From positions 4,216,001 through 4,280,000 of the forward strand of contig OZ223471.1 in assembly GCA_965140775.1 (NCBI GenBank): a stretch of 64,000 bases of DNA. Direction: 5' to 3'. How positions within the stretch are numbered: the stretch's first letter is position 1; each line of letters opens with the position of its first letter. Below the pieces are notes generated by a model. That model worked only from the letters and a program-made list of their open reading frames with translations, had not been told where the DNA came from and did no database searches. The DNA comes from UBA6244 sp965140775 (GTDB lineage: Bacteria; Bacteroidota; Bacteroidia; Bacteroidales; F082). Below are positions 1 through 8,647 of this stretch, one piece after another. Both the position numbers and the translations under genes were made by a program.

Positions 1-282
1 GTAAGGACTTTGGTATTTAATTAGCTTCACTTTTCTACCTGCTTCTTCACACATAGGACAATGGTTCATCTTTACCGGAAATATGTAATCACATTCGCGA
101 CAATAATAATAACGAACCGACGACGCTTTGCGACGTTGCTTGAGCATGAAAATAATTCCGGCGAGTGGTGTTAAAAGTAAGCTGATGATAAACACTTTAA
201 CGCCCTCCGTTTTGCTATCAATTCCCATGAGTGTAAGGATAAAAGTTATAAGCAAATAGATTGCAATAAAGTAAACTAACAT
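1..282 (-). CDS. Small membrane protein with C-terminal zinc ribbon (3' end outside window)
   Basis: Reading the minus strand from an ATG at 282 gives 94 uninterrupted codons that run off the window start. The N-terminus is hydrophobic (about residues 1-20), followed by a short polar stretch and a second membrane segment (about 30-47). A basic KQRRK turn then leads to a cysteine ribbon, CRECDYIF...CPMCEE, which has the CxxC...CxxC spacing of a structural zinc ribbon. No catalytic domain is visible. It is probably an inner-membrane protein of unknown function. The C-terminus is missing, so the length comparison is not possible. Confidence 0.6.
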   Translation of the reverse strand, partial: MLVYFIAIYLLITFILTLMGIDSKTEGVKVFIISLLLTPLAGIIFMLKQRRKASSVRYYYCRECDYIFPVKMNHCPMCEEAGRKVKLIKYQSPY

Positions 283-422
283 CTTTTTGAGCTTTAGAAC
301 TTACAATACTGCAATTCTCAAGCCAACAAATGTAATTTACTGTTTATTAATAAGATGTAATATTTAACCCCATACCCGAAAGGGTAAATACCGATTCAAA
401 TTATCCGATATCGTAATGCAAT

Positions 423-1067
423 CTACGTTTCCATGTGACTAATGGCCGGAACCTGTCCTTCGTCGAGATTCATCCTGATGCGTGAAACCACCATTTCGAT
501 GGCCACCTTATTTTTGCCTCCCTGAGGGATAATCAGGTCGGCATACAACTTGGTGGGTTCGATAAACTGGATGTGCATGGGCTTAACAAACTTTTCGTAA
601 TGTGTGAGGGCATCGTTATAATTTCGACCTCTCTCCTGCACGTCGCGACGGATAATTCGCATCAGCCGGTTGTCGCTATCGGTGTCCACAAACATTTTGA
701 TGTCGAGCATCTTTCTCAGTTTGGCATTGCCCAGAATCAGAATCCCTTCCACAATTACCACCCGCTTGGGAGCAATGGGAACAAATTCCTTTGATCGGGC
801 ACAGGTAACATAGGAATATATGGGTCGTTGAATGGTTTCTCCCCTTTTCAGGGCATTCAGGTGATCCACGAGCAAATCAAATTCGATGGAGTGGGGATGG
901 TCGAAATTGATTTGGAGTTTTTCTTCCTGCGACAAATGACCATTATCGAAATAATAGGCATCCTGAGGTATCACAGCCACGCTATCCTTGGGCAGAGCTT
1001 CCACTATTTTATTCACCACAGTGGTTTTTCCCGAGCCACTTCCTCCTGCAATACCAATGATTAACAT
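423..1067 (-). CDS. udk: Uridine kinase
   Basis: The 214-aa product is the usual length for bacterial uridine kinase (uridine/cytidine + NTP to UMP/CMP, pyrimidine salvage, cytosolic). The Walker A loop GGSGSGKTT lies at residues 8-16. The substrate-binding PQDAYYF and NFDHPHS segments follow, and then the IVEGILIL strand and the DTDSDNRLMRIIRRDVQERGR lid region typical of Udk (shown here in part only by its key residues D, R, R). It is transcribed alone, upstream of the terminator hairpin of the decarboxylase operon. The call is firm. Confidence 0.93.
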   Translation of the reverse strand: MLIIGIAGGSGSGKTTVVNKIVEALPKDSVAVIPQDAYYFDNGHLSQEEKLQINFDHPHSIEFDLLVDHLNALKRGETIQRPIYSYVTCARSKEFVPIAPKRVVIVEGILILGNAKLRKMLDIKMFVDTDSDNRLMRIIRRDVQERGRNYNDALTHYEKFVKPMHIQFIEPTKLYADLIIPQGGKNKVAIEMVVSRIRMNLDEGQVPAISHMET

Positions 1068-1102
1068 ATGTAGATTGATTTTGAATTCAAAAATAAAAAA
1101 AA

Positions 1103-1130
1103 GAGGTGAAGTTGTTCACTTACTACCTCT
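1103..1130 (-). terminator. Rho-independent terminator of the decarboxylase operon
   Basis: The inverted repeat AGAGGT...ACCTCT sits just after the stop codon of the minus-strand beta-subunit gene. In the minus direction it is followed by a run of T residues (1091-1102). Confidence 0.7.
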
Positions 1131-1176
1131 AATTTTTATTTAATTTGCTGCCTTTACAGGCAAAATACCCTTCGTT

Positions 1177-2502
1177 TTACAACAAAAAGCTCATGAGCAC
1201 CCCGGCTGCCACAGCCGAACCTATCACTCCGGCCACATTGGGAGCCATGGCATGCATGAGTAAATGGTTTGAGGGATCGTATTTTAATCCTTCCGTTTGT
1301 ACCACACGGGCACTGTCGGGCACTGCCGAAACCCCGGCGGCACCAACCAGAGGATTGATTTTATTTCCTTCGCTCAGGAACAGGTTCATCACTTTGGCAA
1401 AAATAACACCTCCGGCAGTAGCCACCACAAACGAAAGCGCCCCCAGTACGAAAATCAGGATGGAACCACTAGTAAGAAATACATCAGCCTGGGTAGAAGC
1501 CCCGACGGTGATACCCAGAAGTATGGTAACAATGTCGATGAGCGAATTGCGTGCCGTGTCGGCCAATCGCTTGGTTACCCCACTTTCTTTCAGCAAGTTG
1601 CCAAAGAAAAGCATCCCCAACAAAGGAAGGGCTCCGGGAGAGATAAAGGTGGTGAGGATTAATCCGAGCACCGGAAAGATGATTTTCTCCAGTTTGCTCA
1701 CCGAACGGGGTGGTTTCATGCGAATAACCCGTTCCTTTTTGGAGGTAAGCAGGCGCATGACGGGAGGTTGAATTACCGGAACCAGAGCCATGTATGAGTA
1801 GGCTGCAATGGCGATGGGGCCAATCAGGTTCTGGGTTTGCACCCCGTTGATGATGCCTCCGTTGGCCAATTTGGAAGAAAGGAAAATAGCCGTAGGACCG
1901 TCGGCACCACCAATAATCCCGATGGCGCCAGCTTCGGGCATGTTAAATCCCAGGTATAAAGCCCCCAATAGCGTGAGAAAGATGCCAATTTGTGCCGCAG
2001 CACCCAACAGCATGAGTCGGGGATTGGAAATCAACGACGAAAAGTCGGTCATGGCACCAATACCCAAAAAGATAAGTGGCGGGTAAATTCCCTTGACCAC
2101 TCCATAATACAAGTAGTTGAGCACACTTCCTTCCTGATAGATACCCAATTGCAAGTTAATGCCACCGTCTTGATAAAATGGGATGTTACCCAAAATGATA
2201 CCTGTTCCGATAGGAATCAATAGCAAAGGTTCATAGTCGTATTTAATGGCGAGAAAAATAAAAAATAATCCCACAGCTATCATGATCAAATGACCGGGGG
2301 TAGCATTGCGAAACCCGGTATAGCTGATGAATTTAGTAATACCACCCATGATACTATGGCCTCCACCTGCATCGCTATTGGCTACTGTTTCGGGCGAATG
2401 GATGGTTTCGGCCATGCCGGGAATCTGAAACAGGATAAAATTTAAACAGGCCAGTAAAGCAATGATCCCAAAAATGGTGATTGCTTTTTTTCTTGCTTTC
2501 AT
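1177..2502 (-). CDS. Na+-translocating carboxylic-acid/acyl-CoA decarboxylase, beta subunit (OadB/MmdB family)
   Basis: A 441-aa polytopic membrane protein with the family signature GGADGPTAIF at about residues 198-207, including the aspartate used for Na+ binding and translocation. OadB-type beta subunits catalyse decarboxylation of carboxybiotin and pump two Na+ ions outward. The N-terminus carries an extra hydrophobic segment (residues 8-28) and a polar linker before the conserved core, so the protein is slightly longer than the classical version. It is the last gene of an operon in the order epimerase, carboxyltransferase, gamma, biotin carrier, beta. The absence of a biotin carboxylase in this operon, together with the epimerase, points to methylmalonyl-CoA as substrate rather than oxaloacetate. 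That substrate assignment is inference. Confidence 0.9.
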   Translation of the reverse strand: MKARKKAITIFGIIALLACLNFILFQIPGMAETIHSPETVANSDAGGGHSIMGGITKFISYTGFRNATPGHLIMIAVGLFFIFLAIKYDYEPLLLIPIGTGIILGNIPFYQDGGINLQLGIYQEGSVLNYLYYGVVKGIYPPLIFLGIGAMTDFSSLISNPRLMLLGAAAQIGIFLTLLGALYLGFNMPEAGAIGIIGGADGPTAIFLSSKLANGGIINGVQTQNLIGPIAIAAYSYMALVPVIQPPVMRLLTSKKERVIRMKPPRSVSKLEKIIFPVLGLILTTFISPGALPLLGMLFFGNLLKESGVTKRLADTARNSLIDIVTILLGITVGASTQADVFLTSGSILIFVLGALSFVVATAGGVIFAKVMNLFLSEGNKINPLVGAAGVSAVPDSARVVQTEGLKYDPSNHLLMHAMAPNVAGVIGSAVAAGVLMSFLL

Positions 2503-2515
2503 ATGCTACTTCCTC

Positions 2516-2944
2516 CTAGTTTACTTCCAATTCAATAAGCACATCGTCCTGCAATACCGAATCGCCGGGCATTACCTTAATGGCCTTTACCACGCCGGCT
2601 TTTTCGGCCAACAGTTTATTTTCCATTTTCATGGCTTCGTAAACGAGAAGTTTGTCGTCTTTTTCCACCTCGTCGCCCACTTTAACAAAAACCTGCATGA
2701 TATTTCCCGGAAGGGGAGCTTTAACCTTAAAAATCACTTCGGCTGTTTTGGCAATTTTATGAGCGCCTTTTGGTTTATCGATGGCCGAACGTACCAAAAT
2801 GGGAGTTTTTGTGGTACGTTCTTCTTTATGAAGTTCTACGTTGTAGGTAGTTCCGTTCACTTCAATTTTGGCGGTAGACGATTCCAGTTTTTTTATTTCC
2901 ACTTCGTAGTCGTTTCCGCTTATGGTAAATTTAAATTTTTTCAT
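2516..2944 (-). CDS. Biotin carrier subunit of methylmalonyl-CoA decarboxylase
   Basis: A 142-aa protein with a C-terminal biotinyl/lipoyl domain (about residues 70-142). The biotinylation motif EAMKMEN is at residues 103-109, with the acceptor lysine at 106. The N-terminal half (1-60) is a small beta-rich region containing the NDYEVEI and GTTYNVEL strands seen in Bacteroidota carriers, followed by a short linker rather than a long Pro/Ala hinge. It shuttles the carboxyl group from the carboxyltransferase to the membrane beta subunit. The gene lies 13 bp upstream of the beta gene. Confidence 0.9.
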   Translation of the reverse strand: MKKFKFTISGNDYEVEIKKLESSTAKIEVNGTTYNVELHKEERTTKTPILVRSAIDKPKGAHKIAKTAEVIFKVKAPLPGNIMQVFVKVGDEVEKDDKLLVYEAMKMENKLLAEKAGVVKAIKVMPGDSVLQDDVLIELEVN

Positions 2945-2964
2945 TTTTAGTGCTTTTTCCCGGG

Positions 2965-3315
2965 TTATCTATTAAATGTTCTCAATCCGTATATTTTTGA
3001 GCTCCAGGGCGAATAAGCCTTAGAAACCCGCTTGATGGTGATCACATCGCTTTCGTCGTCGTGCAGGTCGCGACACAAAAATATGGCCATGGACATGGCG
3101 GCAGCTTCTTCGCCCGTGATGATGATTTCCTCCTCGGCATTTGAAATTTTGCCAAGTCGGGCAAGCCTTCGCCGTGTATTCCAACTGAGAATTTTTGGTA
3201 TAAAATAAAACACAAAATAGAGCAATACCAGGGCCAAAAACACAATGGTGTATCCAATGACCGCGATGACACTACCATCAATAATATTTTGTGGAATTTG
3301 AAAGATAAGATGCAT
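2965..3315 (-). CDS. Na+ pump decarboxylase gamma subunit (OadG-like)
   Basis: A 116-aa protein with one N-terminal transmembrane helix (about residues 14-40). A basic, then acidic cytoplasmic tail follows (NAEEEIIITGEEAAAMSMAI). This matches the OadG/MmdD architecture: a single-span subunit that anchors the carboxyltransferase to the beta subunit. The position between carboxyltransferase and biotin carrier supports the call, since the sequence itself is weakly conserved in this family. Confidence 0.75.
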   Translation of the reverse strand: MHLIFQIPQNIIDGSVIAVIGYTIVFLALVLLYFVFYFIPKILSWNTRRRLARLGKISNAEEEIIITGEEAAAMSMAIFLCRDLHDDESDVITIKRVSKAYSPWSSKIYGLRTFNR

Positions 3316-3337
3316 AGTTGGTATGTATTTTATTGGC

Positions 3338-4897
3338 TTACAAAGGAATATTGGAGTGTTTCTTTGGTGGATTCACGTCTTTTTTGGAGGCCAGCGTACC
3401 CAAAGCCCTGATAATTCTGAAGCGGGTATTGCGTGGTTCAATTACATCGTCGATATAGCCGTAGGCAGCTGCTTCGTAGGGATTAGCAAATTTTTCGCGG
3501 TACTCGTCTTCTTTTTCGGCAACGTATTTTGCTTTTTCATCCTCAGTTTCCAGGGTGGCAATATAGCTGCCTTCAAGTACTTCGATGGCTCCTTTTGGCC
3601 CCATAACGGCAATTTCGGCCGATGGCCAGGCGTAGTTCATATCGCCACGAAGCTGCTTGGAACCCATCACATCGTGTGCTCCACCATAGGATTTACGGAG
3701 GGTGATGGTGACCTTGGGCACAGTAGCTTCTCCATAGGCAAAAAGCAATTTGGCACCGTGAATGATAATGCCACCGTACTCCTGTGCACTTCCGGGTAAA
3801 AATCCGGGAACATCCACAAAAGTAACAATGGGAATGTTGAAAGCATCGCAGAAACGAACAAAGCGTGCTGCCTTGCGGGAGGCGTTGATGTCAAGAACAC
3901 CTGCCAAAAAGCTGGGCTGGTTGGCTACAATACCTACCGGACTTCCGTTGAATTTGGCAAAACCCGTAATGATGTTTTGGGCATAGTTGCGCTGTACTTC
4001 CATAAACTCGCCATAATCCACCACGGAATAGATTACATCTTTCACATCATAGGGGATGTTGGGATTGTTGGGGATAATTTCGTTGAGCAGGTCTTCCTTA
4101 CGGTCGATGGGGTCAGTACATTCGGTGGTGATGGGATCTTCCAGATTGTTTTGAGGTAAATAGGTAAGTAATTTACGAATGAGCATCAACCCTTCTTCCT
4201 CGTTGTCGGCGATAAAGTGCGCCACCCCTGATTTTTTGCCATGCACATCGGGGCCGCCCAGATTTTCGGTGGTAATGTCTTCACCTGTAACGGTTTTGGC
4301 CACTTTGGGTCCGGTTACAAACATGTAAGCATTTTCCTTGCTCATCATAATGAAGTCGGTGAGTGCAGGTGAATACACTGCTCCTCCGGCGCAAGGGCCA
4401 AATACGGCTGAAATCTGTGGAATAACTCCCGAAGCCATGATGTTGCGCTGAAAAATCTCAGCATAACCTGCCAGACTGCGAACCCCCTCCTGAATACGAG
4501 CACCACCGCTATCGTTGATGCCAATCAAAGGAGCGCCTACCTTCATGGCCTGATCCATGATTTTACATATTTTCCGGGCATAGGTTTCCGAAAGTGACCC
4601 ACCGAAAATGGTAAAGTCCTGCGAAAAAATATACACCACACGCCCATCGATGGTACCATGTCCGGTAACCACACCGTCTGTTAAAAACACATGTTTGTCG
4701 AGCCCCAATTCGGTTGAATGGTGGGTTACAAACATGTCGTACTCTTCAAAACTACCTTCGTCGAGCAGCAAATCGATGCGTTCGCGAGCGGTAAGCTTGC
4801 CTTTTTTGTGTTGCGATTCGATGCGTTTCAGGCCACCGCCCATTTTGGCCTCTTCGCGTTTGCTCAACAAATGTTGAATATTCTCTTCAATTGTCAT
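3338..4897 (-). CDS. mmdA: Methylmalonyl-CoA decarboxylase/carboxyltransferase alpha subunit (acyl-CoA carboxylase beta family)
   Basis: A 519-aa soluble carboxyltransferase of the PccB/MmdA family, full length. The N-terminal crotonase-fold half carries the acyl-CoA oxyanion region GINDSGGARIQEGV (about 120-133) and GPCAGGAVYSPA. The C-terminal half carries the biotin-side oxyanion region and TLRKSYGGAHDVMGSKQL. It transfers the carboxyl group from methylmalonyl-CoA to the carrier biotin. In this context, with the Na+ pump beta and gamma subunits downstream and no biotin carboxylase, the decarboxylase role (MmdA) is favoured over propionyl-CoA carboxylase. A close paralogue lies at 11.9-13.4 kb in an operon that does contain a biotin carboxylase. 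Confidence 0.9.
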   Translation of the reverse strand: MTIEENIQHLLSKREEAKMGGGLKRIESQHKKGKLTARERIDLLLDEGSFEEYDMFVTHHSTELGLDKHVFLTDGVVTGHGTIDGRVVYIFSQDFTIFGGSLSETYARKICKIMDQAMKVGAPLIGINDSGGARIQEGVRSLAGYAEIFQRNIMASGVIPQISAVFGPCAGGAVYSPALTDFIMMSKENAYMFVTGPKVAKTVTGEDITTENLGGPDVHGKKSGVAHFIADNEEEGLMLIRKLLTYLPQNNLEDPITTECTDPIDRKEDLLNEIIPNNPNIPYDVKDVIYSVVDYGEFMEVQRNYAQNIITGFAKFNGSPVGIVANQPSFLAGVLDINASRKAARFVRFCDAFNIPIVTFVDVPGFLPGSAQEYGGIIIHGAKLLFAYGEATVPKVTITLRKSYGGAHDVMGSKQLRGDMNYAWPSAEIAVMGPKGAIEVLEGSYIATLETEDEKAKYVAEKEDEYREKFANPYEAAAYGYIDDVIEPRNTRFRIIRALGTLASKKDVNPPKKHSNIPL

Positions 4898-4967
4898 TTT
4901 CGTTATTTATTGGAAAGTCATTTGGAAAACCTGCTATTGCAGATGATGGATTCTCGGGTAAAATGTA

Positions 4968-5378
4968 TTACTTGTTATTATTTTCACAAAATTCGGTAAG
5001 CACACCAAACGTGGATTTGGGATGAAGAAAGCCAATGTCCAAACCCTCGGCACCCTTGCGGGGCGATTTATCGATGAGTTGCACCCCTTTTTCTTCCATT
5101 TCTTTAAGCGAATCGGCAATACCTTCCACGGCAAAGGCCAGGTGGTGGATACCCTGACCACGCTTTTCGATGAATTTTCCGATGGGTCCTTCGGGGTCGG
5201 TGCTTTCCAATAATTCGATTTTTGTTTGGCCAACTTTGAAAAAAGCCGTTTTTACCCGCTGGTCGGCCACTTCCTCGATGGCATAGCATTTTAAACCCAA
5301 TATGTTTTCATAGTATGGAATAGCTTCCTCAAGACTGTTGACTGCGATTCCAAGATGTTCAATATGAGAGAGTTTCAT
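4968..5378 (-). CDS. mce: Methylmalonyl-CoA epimerase
   Basis: A 136-aa single-domain VOC-fold protein, the normal length for Mce. Metal-ligand regions are visible as IEHLGIAV near the N-terminus (His8), HHLAFAV (His78/79) and a C-terminal FGVLTEF segment with its glutamate. It interconverts (R)- and (S)-methylmalonyl-CoA, linking methylmalonyl-CoA mutase to the decarboxylase. It is first in the operon, with 70 bp between it and mmdA. Confidence 0.92.
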   Translation of the reverse strand: MKLSHIEHLGIAVNSLEEAIPYYENILGLKCYAIEEVADQRVKTAFFKVGQTKIELLESTDPEGPIGKFIEKRGQGIHHLAFAVEGIADSLKEMEEKGVQLIDKSPRKGAEGLDIGFLHPKSTFGVLTEFCENNNK

Positions 5379-5539
5379 AAATAATATTTAACTGTGAAAT
5401 AATTCACAAAATTAGACAAACTATTTGGGTTACTCTCTCATGTTGGCTCATTTTTTTTGAAATTAAGAATGAAACCAAATAATCGAATTAGGTTTTTGAT
5501 TTCACGGCTAAAATCGATAATATTGTAAAAATTTTTCTC

Positions 5540-7051
5540 ATGCCTAAATATATTCTGATTATTGCATTTTTGCTCTCATTTTCCATGGTTTCTGCGCAAT
5601 CGTTTACCGATATTCAGGCCGGCCTGACGGGGGTGAGCGAAAGTGCCAACAGTTGGATAGACTACAATGAAGACGCCGGACCGGATATTTTTGTAACGGG
5701 CGATTTTTACAATGGAAAAAGTCATGGGGTGCAATCGAAATTATATAAAAACCTCCGAAACGGAAGGTTTGCTCTTGTCAACACCCCCATTGTGGATGTT
5801 TTTCGGGGCGACATGGCATGGGCCGATTATGACCTGGACGGCATCGTGGATTTATTTATCATAGGCGAAACGGCTTCCGGAACGAAAATTGCCCGATTGT
5901 ACCGCGGCAATCGTACAACCGGATTTCAACTGATCGGATTAAAAATTCCCGGTGTTCGTGATGGCTCTGTGGAATGGGGCGATTACGACGGAGATGGCGA
6001 TGTGGATTTGTTGATTACCGGCGAATCGGATCAGGGAGCTATTTCAAAAATTTATCGCAACGACCGTAACAACCGTTTTACAGAACTGTCAACAGGATTT
6101 CCGCAAGTGGACTTTAGCGTGGGCAAATTTGCCGACTTCGACAACGATGGCGATTTGGACGTACTGTTGAGTGGAAACGAGAAAAGCGGATTGGTGGTTA
6201 CAGAACTTTTTAAAAACGATAAAGGCACTTTTACCCGTGTGAATTTGGGATTAACTGGACTGAAACTGAACGATGCCGCCTGGGGCGATTACGACAACGA
6301 TGGCGACCTGGATTTGGTGATTAATGGAGAAACGCAACAGGGTAAACTGGAAACGCAACTGTATAAAAATCAAAGTAATCAATATTTTTCACCCGTATTT
6401 CCGGGATTTATCAAGGTAAGGTCGGGTTCGGTGGATTGGGGCGACATGGATCATGACGGCGACCTGGATTTGCTTATTACGGGTGAGTCGGCGTTGGGAC
6501 CTGTTTCTAAAGTGTATCGCAACGATCGCTACGACCAATTTACCGACCTCAATGCCGACATCATTGGGTTGTACATGAGCGATGGACACTGGGGCGACTA
6601 CGACAACGATGGAGATCTGGATGTACTGGTTTCGGGCATGTCGAAAAACTTTGAATTCATCAGCCGTGTTTACCGAAACGACCCCGTAAAAACAGATACC
6701 GTCCGCAATACAGACGACGATGATATCTGGACCACCTCGACCATGGCTCTCGAAAGACCGGTAAAAACCTATTTTTATGTATTTGCCTCCTGCTGGTGCG
6801 ACATCGATGGCGACGGAACGCGAGAATACAATGTGTTTTTCAGCCCGATCAAGCGCCAAACCGTTCAGTACGAATTGCAACGCCACTTCAATGGCGTCAT
6901 TGTGAACGACTACCCCCAATGGTATGATTTCGATCAGGGAAAAATGATTACCAACGGATTTTCAGAAGAACAAAAAGCCATCGAATCCAAAGCCATCGCC
7001 ATCAAGGAATACCAGTCAAAGGGGTTTATTATTCATGATATGATTTGGTGA
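5540..7051 (+). CDS. Secreted FG-GAP/VCBS repeat protein
   Basis: 503 aa with a clear signal peptide (residues 1-19, ending VSAQ). At least seven repeats follow, each with a DYDxDGDxDL-type calcium-binding loop (for example WGDYDGDGDVDLLITG), spaced about 60-65 residues apart as in FG-GAP beta-propeller blades. The C-terminal 110 residues differ. They contain a cysteine pair (CWC) and an acidic DIDGDGTREYN loop, and no obvious T9SS tail. The protein is probably an exported calcium-stabilised propeller that binds surface or polymer ligands. The specific role is unknown. Confidence 0.8.
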   Translation: MPKYILIIAFLLSFSMVSAQSFTDIQAGLTGVSESANSWIDYNEDAGPDIFVTGDFYNGKSHGVQSKLYKNLRNGRFALVNTPIVDVFRGDMAWADYDLDGIVDLFIIGETASGTKIARLYRGNRTTGFQLIGLKIPGVRDGSVEWGDYDGDGDVDLLITGESDQGAISKIYRNDRNNRFTELSTGFPQVDFSVGKFADFDNDGDLDVLLSGNEKSGLVVTELFKNDKGTFTRVNLGLTGLKLNDAAWGDYDNDGDLDLVINGETQQGKLETQLYKNQSNQYFSPVFPGFIKVRSGSVDWGDMDHDGDLDLLITGESALGPVSKVYRNDRYDQFTDLNADIIGLYMSDGHWGDYDNDGDLDVLVSGMSKNFEFISRVYRNDPVKTDTVRNTDDDDIWTTSTMALERPVKTYFYVFASCWCDIDGDGTREYNVFFSPIKRQTVQYELQRHFNGVIVNDYPQWYDFDQGKMITNGFSEEQKAIESKAIAIKEYQSKGFIIHDMIW

Positions 7052-7123
7052 TTTGAATTTCTGACAATATGCCCCAAAAGCCTTCCGGGTTGAACCTCTG
7101 CTGTTAAACTTTTGAAACATATG

Positions 7124-7144
7124 CCCTTGACTAAAGTCGAAGGG
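7124..7144. repeat. REP-like palindrome
   Basis: CCCTTGACT-aa-AGTCGAAGGG forms a near-perfect hairpin between convergent genes. It could be a dispersed intergenic repeat or a bidirectional terminator, but there is no strong T-run. Confidence 0.4.
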
Positions 7145-7218
7145 CTAGGGATGGGCTTCATGCGCATTATTTTATCAGATTTAGTTCTGTGGCGTGTTGT
7201 TTCAAAAATTGCGTGTTT

Positions 7219-7232
7219 GGGGCTAAAGCCCC
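7219..7232. repeat. REP-like palindrome GGGGCTAAAGCCCC
   Basis: GGGGCT-AA-AGCCCC is a compact perfect palindrome, followed by a mildly pyrimidine-rich stretch. It is likely an intergenic repeat or weak terminator. Confidence 0.4.
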
Positions 7233-7358
7233 TTCTTACCTTGTATTCACATTTCCACCCTTGCATAAATTCCCTATGGACATGGGCTTCAATCCGATGC
7301 TATTTTACAGTGCACTGATTATTGTTCACCGACCACCCATCCACCTTTCCACCCCTTC

Positions 7359-8543
7359 CTACTGATGTTGCAATATATAATCTCCGGCTTTCAGGTACAC
7401 AAAGGTGCCCAGGGTATGTTCGCCCACATATTGTTTTGAGCGTTTGTGTCCAAGTCGTACGATAACGGCATTTTGTTCGGGCAAGGCAAAAATATATTGT
7501 CCTAAAATACCCCGCATGTAGGGAATGGCTTGTTCCTTATAATGAATAATCCACCACTGAAATCCATAAAAATCAACAGGTTGGTCGTGGTCGTCGAGGA
7601 GATAAGTGGCCGGCGAAGTGGCTTCTTGAATGTAATTCTCCGACACAATTTGTTGTCCATTCCAACTTCCGTTGTTGAGTACCAACTGACCAAAACGTGC
7701 AAAATCGCGTGCGTTGGTATTGAAACAACAAAAGGCTTTTTCCATACCGCCTTTATGATCGAGTGACCAGAAGGCATCATGAACGGCACCCATTTTTTTC
7801 CATAATTTCTCCGAGGCATAATCGCTCAGGTTTTTACCTGTGGCACGTTTGAGCACCAGGGCCAGCAATTGGGTGTCGCCACTCAAGTAATTGAAACGCT
7901 TTCCGGGTGGAGCAACTACTTCCTGGTTGGTGACCAACGACGGTAAATCGTCGCCATAATAGGCTTGTGTGGTAACGCTGCCGGGACTTGTGTAGGCTTC
8001 GTCCCAGCTAAGTCCGGAACTCATGGTAAGTAAATCGCGGATGCGGATATTTTTTTTATCACCCACAGCATATTCGGGCAAAAAATCTCCCACCGACTGA
8101 TTTAAGCTGTCGATATAACCTTCGTCCAATGCGATTCCCACCAACAAACTAACGATACTTTTGGCTGCACTAAATGAATTGGACAGGGAGTTTTCGGAAT
8201 AACCTTCCCAGTATTTTTCGTAGATAATTTCCTGATTTTGAATCACAAGAAAGGCCACGGTTTGCATTTTTTCCATGTTTATCATCAGGGAGTCGGGCAA
8301 GGTTACCGAATTCACTTTCGGTGACACCTTCCAGGGCATGGTTTTTCCTGCGGTCACTGTTCGGTTGGGAAATATTTGATAATCATTCAAATCGGGTTTG
8401 CCATGAAGCACGGCATTCATCAGATAGCTTGGAACAGCCAGATATATTCCAATCCCCATCAACAGCAATGCAGCTAAAATAAGTCGGGGAGTGCGGTTTG
8501 AGCGTCGAAAGTACATGATATCCTTTTTGATACAATAATACAA
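7359..8543 (-). CDS. Membrane-anchored serine hydrolase (class C beta-lactamase/DD-peptidase fold)
   Basis: A 394-aa protein with an N-terminal signal anchor (about residues 19-38). The penicillin-recognising fold follows. The SxxK motif is SAAK (Ser125-Lys128), and the YxN-equivalent is YLS at Tyr219 in FNYLSGDT, the usual variant for the large 'serine hydrolase' subgroup. The segment LTMSSGLSWDE is a further family mark. The protein acts outside the inner membrane; likely activities are peptidase or esterase. The substrate is unknown and there is no specific reason to call it a resistance enzyme. An internal ATG at 8516 is an alternative start. Confidence 0.85.
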   Translation of the reverse strand: MYYCIKKDIMYFRRSNRTPRLILAALLLMGIGIYLAVPSYLMNAVLHGKPDLNDYQIFPNRTVTAGKTMPWKVSPKVNSVTLPDSLMINMEKMQTVAFLVIQNQEIIYEKYWEGYSENSLSNSFSAAKSIVSLLVGIALDEGYIDSLNQSVGDFLPEYAVGDKKNIRIRDLLTMSSGLSWDEAYTSPGSVTTQAYYGDDLPSLVTNQEVVAPPGKRFNYLSGDTQLLALVLKRATGKNLSDYASEKLWKKMGAVHDAFWSLDHKGGMEKAFCCFNTNARDFARFGQLVLNNGSWNGQQIVSENYIQEATSPATYLLDDHDQPVDFYGFQWWIIHYKEQAIPYMRGILGQYIFALPEQNAVIVRLGHKRSKQYVGEHTLGTFVYLKAGDYILQHQ

Positions 8544-8618
8544 AATTTAGCACTCCGCATTTTCGCCATCCGGCTTCTTTCCGACCACAATACCCCGCCA
8601 TGGGGATAAAAACTTTCT

Positions 8619-8626
8619 TAATTTTG
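8619..8626 (+). promoter_or_regulatory. Candidate -7 element TAATTTTG for the Nramp gene
   Basis: This is an exact match to the Bacteroidota -7 consensus TAnnTTTG, 22 bp before the ATG at 8648. It lies inside the longer possible reading frame, which supports the downstream start. No good -33 TTTG is seen. Confidence 0.4.
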
Positions 8627-8647
8627 CCTGTTTGCAAATCAGATGGC

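Larger units (their letters stand above)
7052..7358. other. Intergenic region with two REP-like hairpins
   Basis: No gene is seen. The stretch holds two short perfect or near-perfect palindromes, listed separately. It separates the convergent FG-GAP and serine hydrolase genes. Confidence 0.6.

Noticed and set aside
1145..1771. 208-codon plus-strand frame opposite the decarboxylase beta gene
   Set aside because: Low-complexity translation and no start-site context. It is a shadow of the real membrane protein gene.
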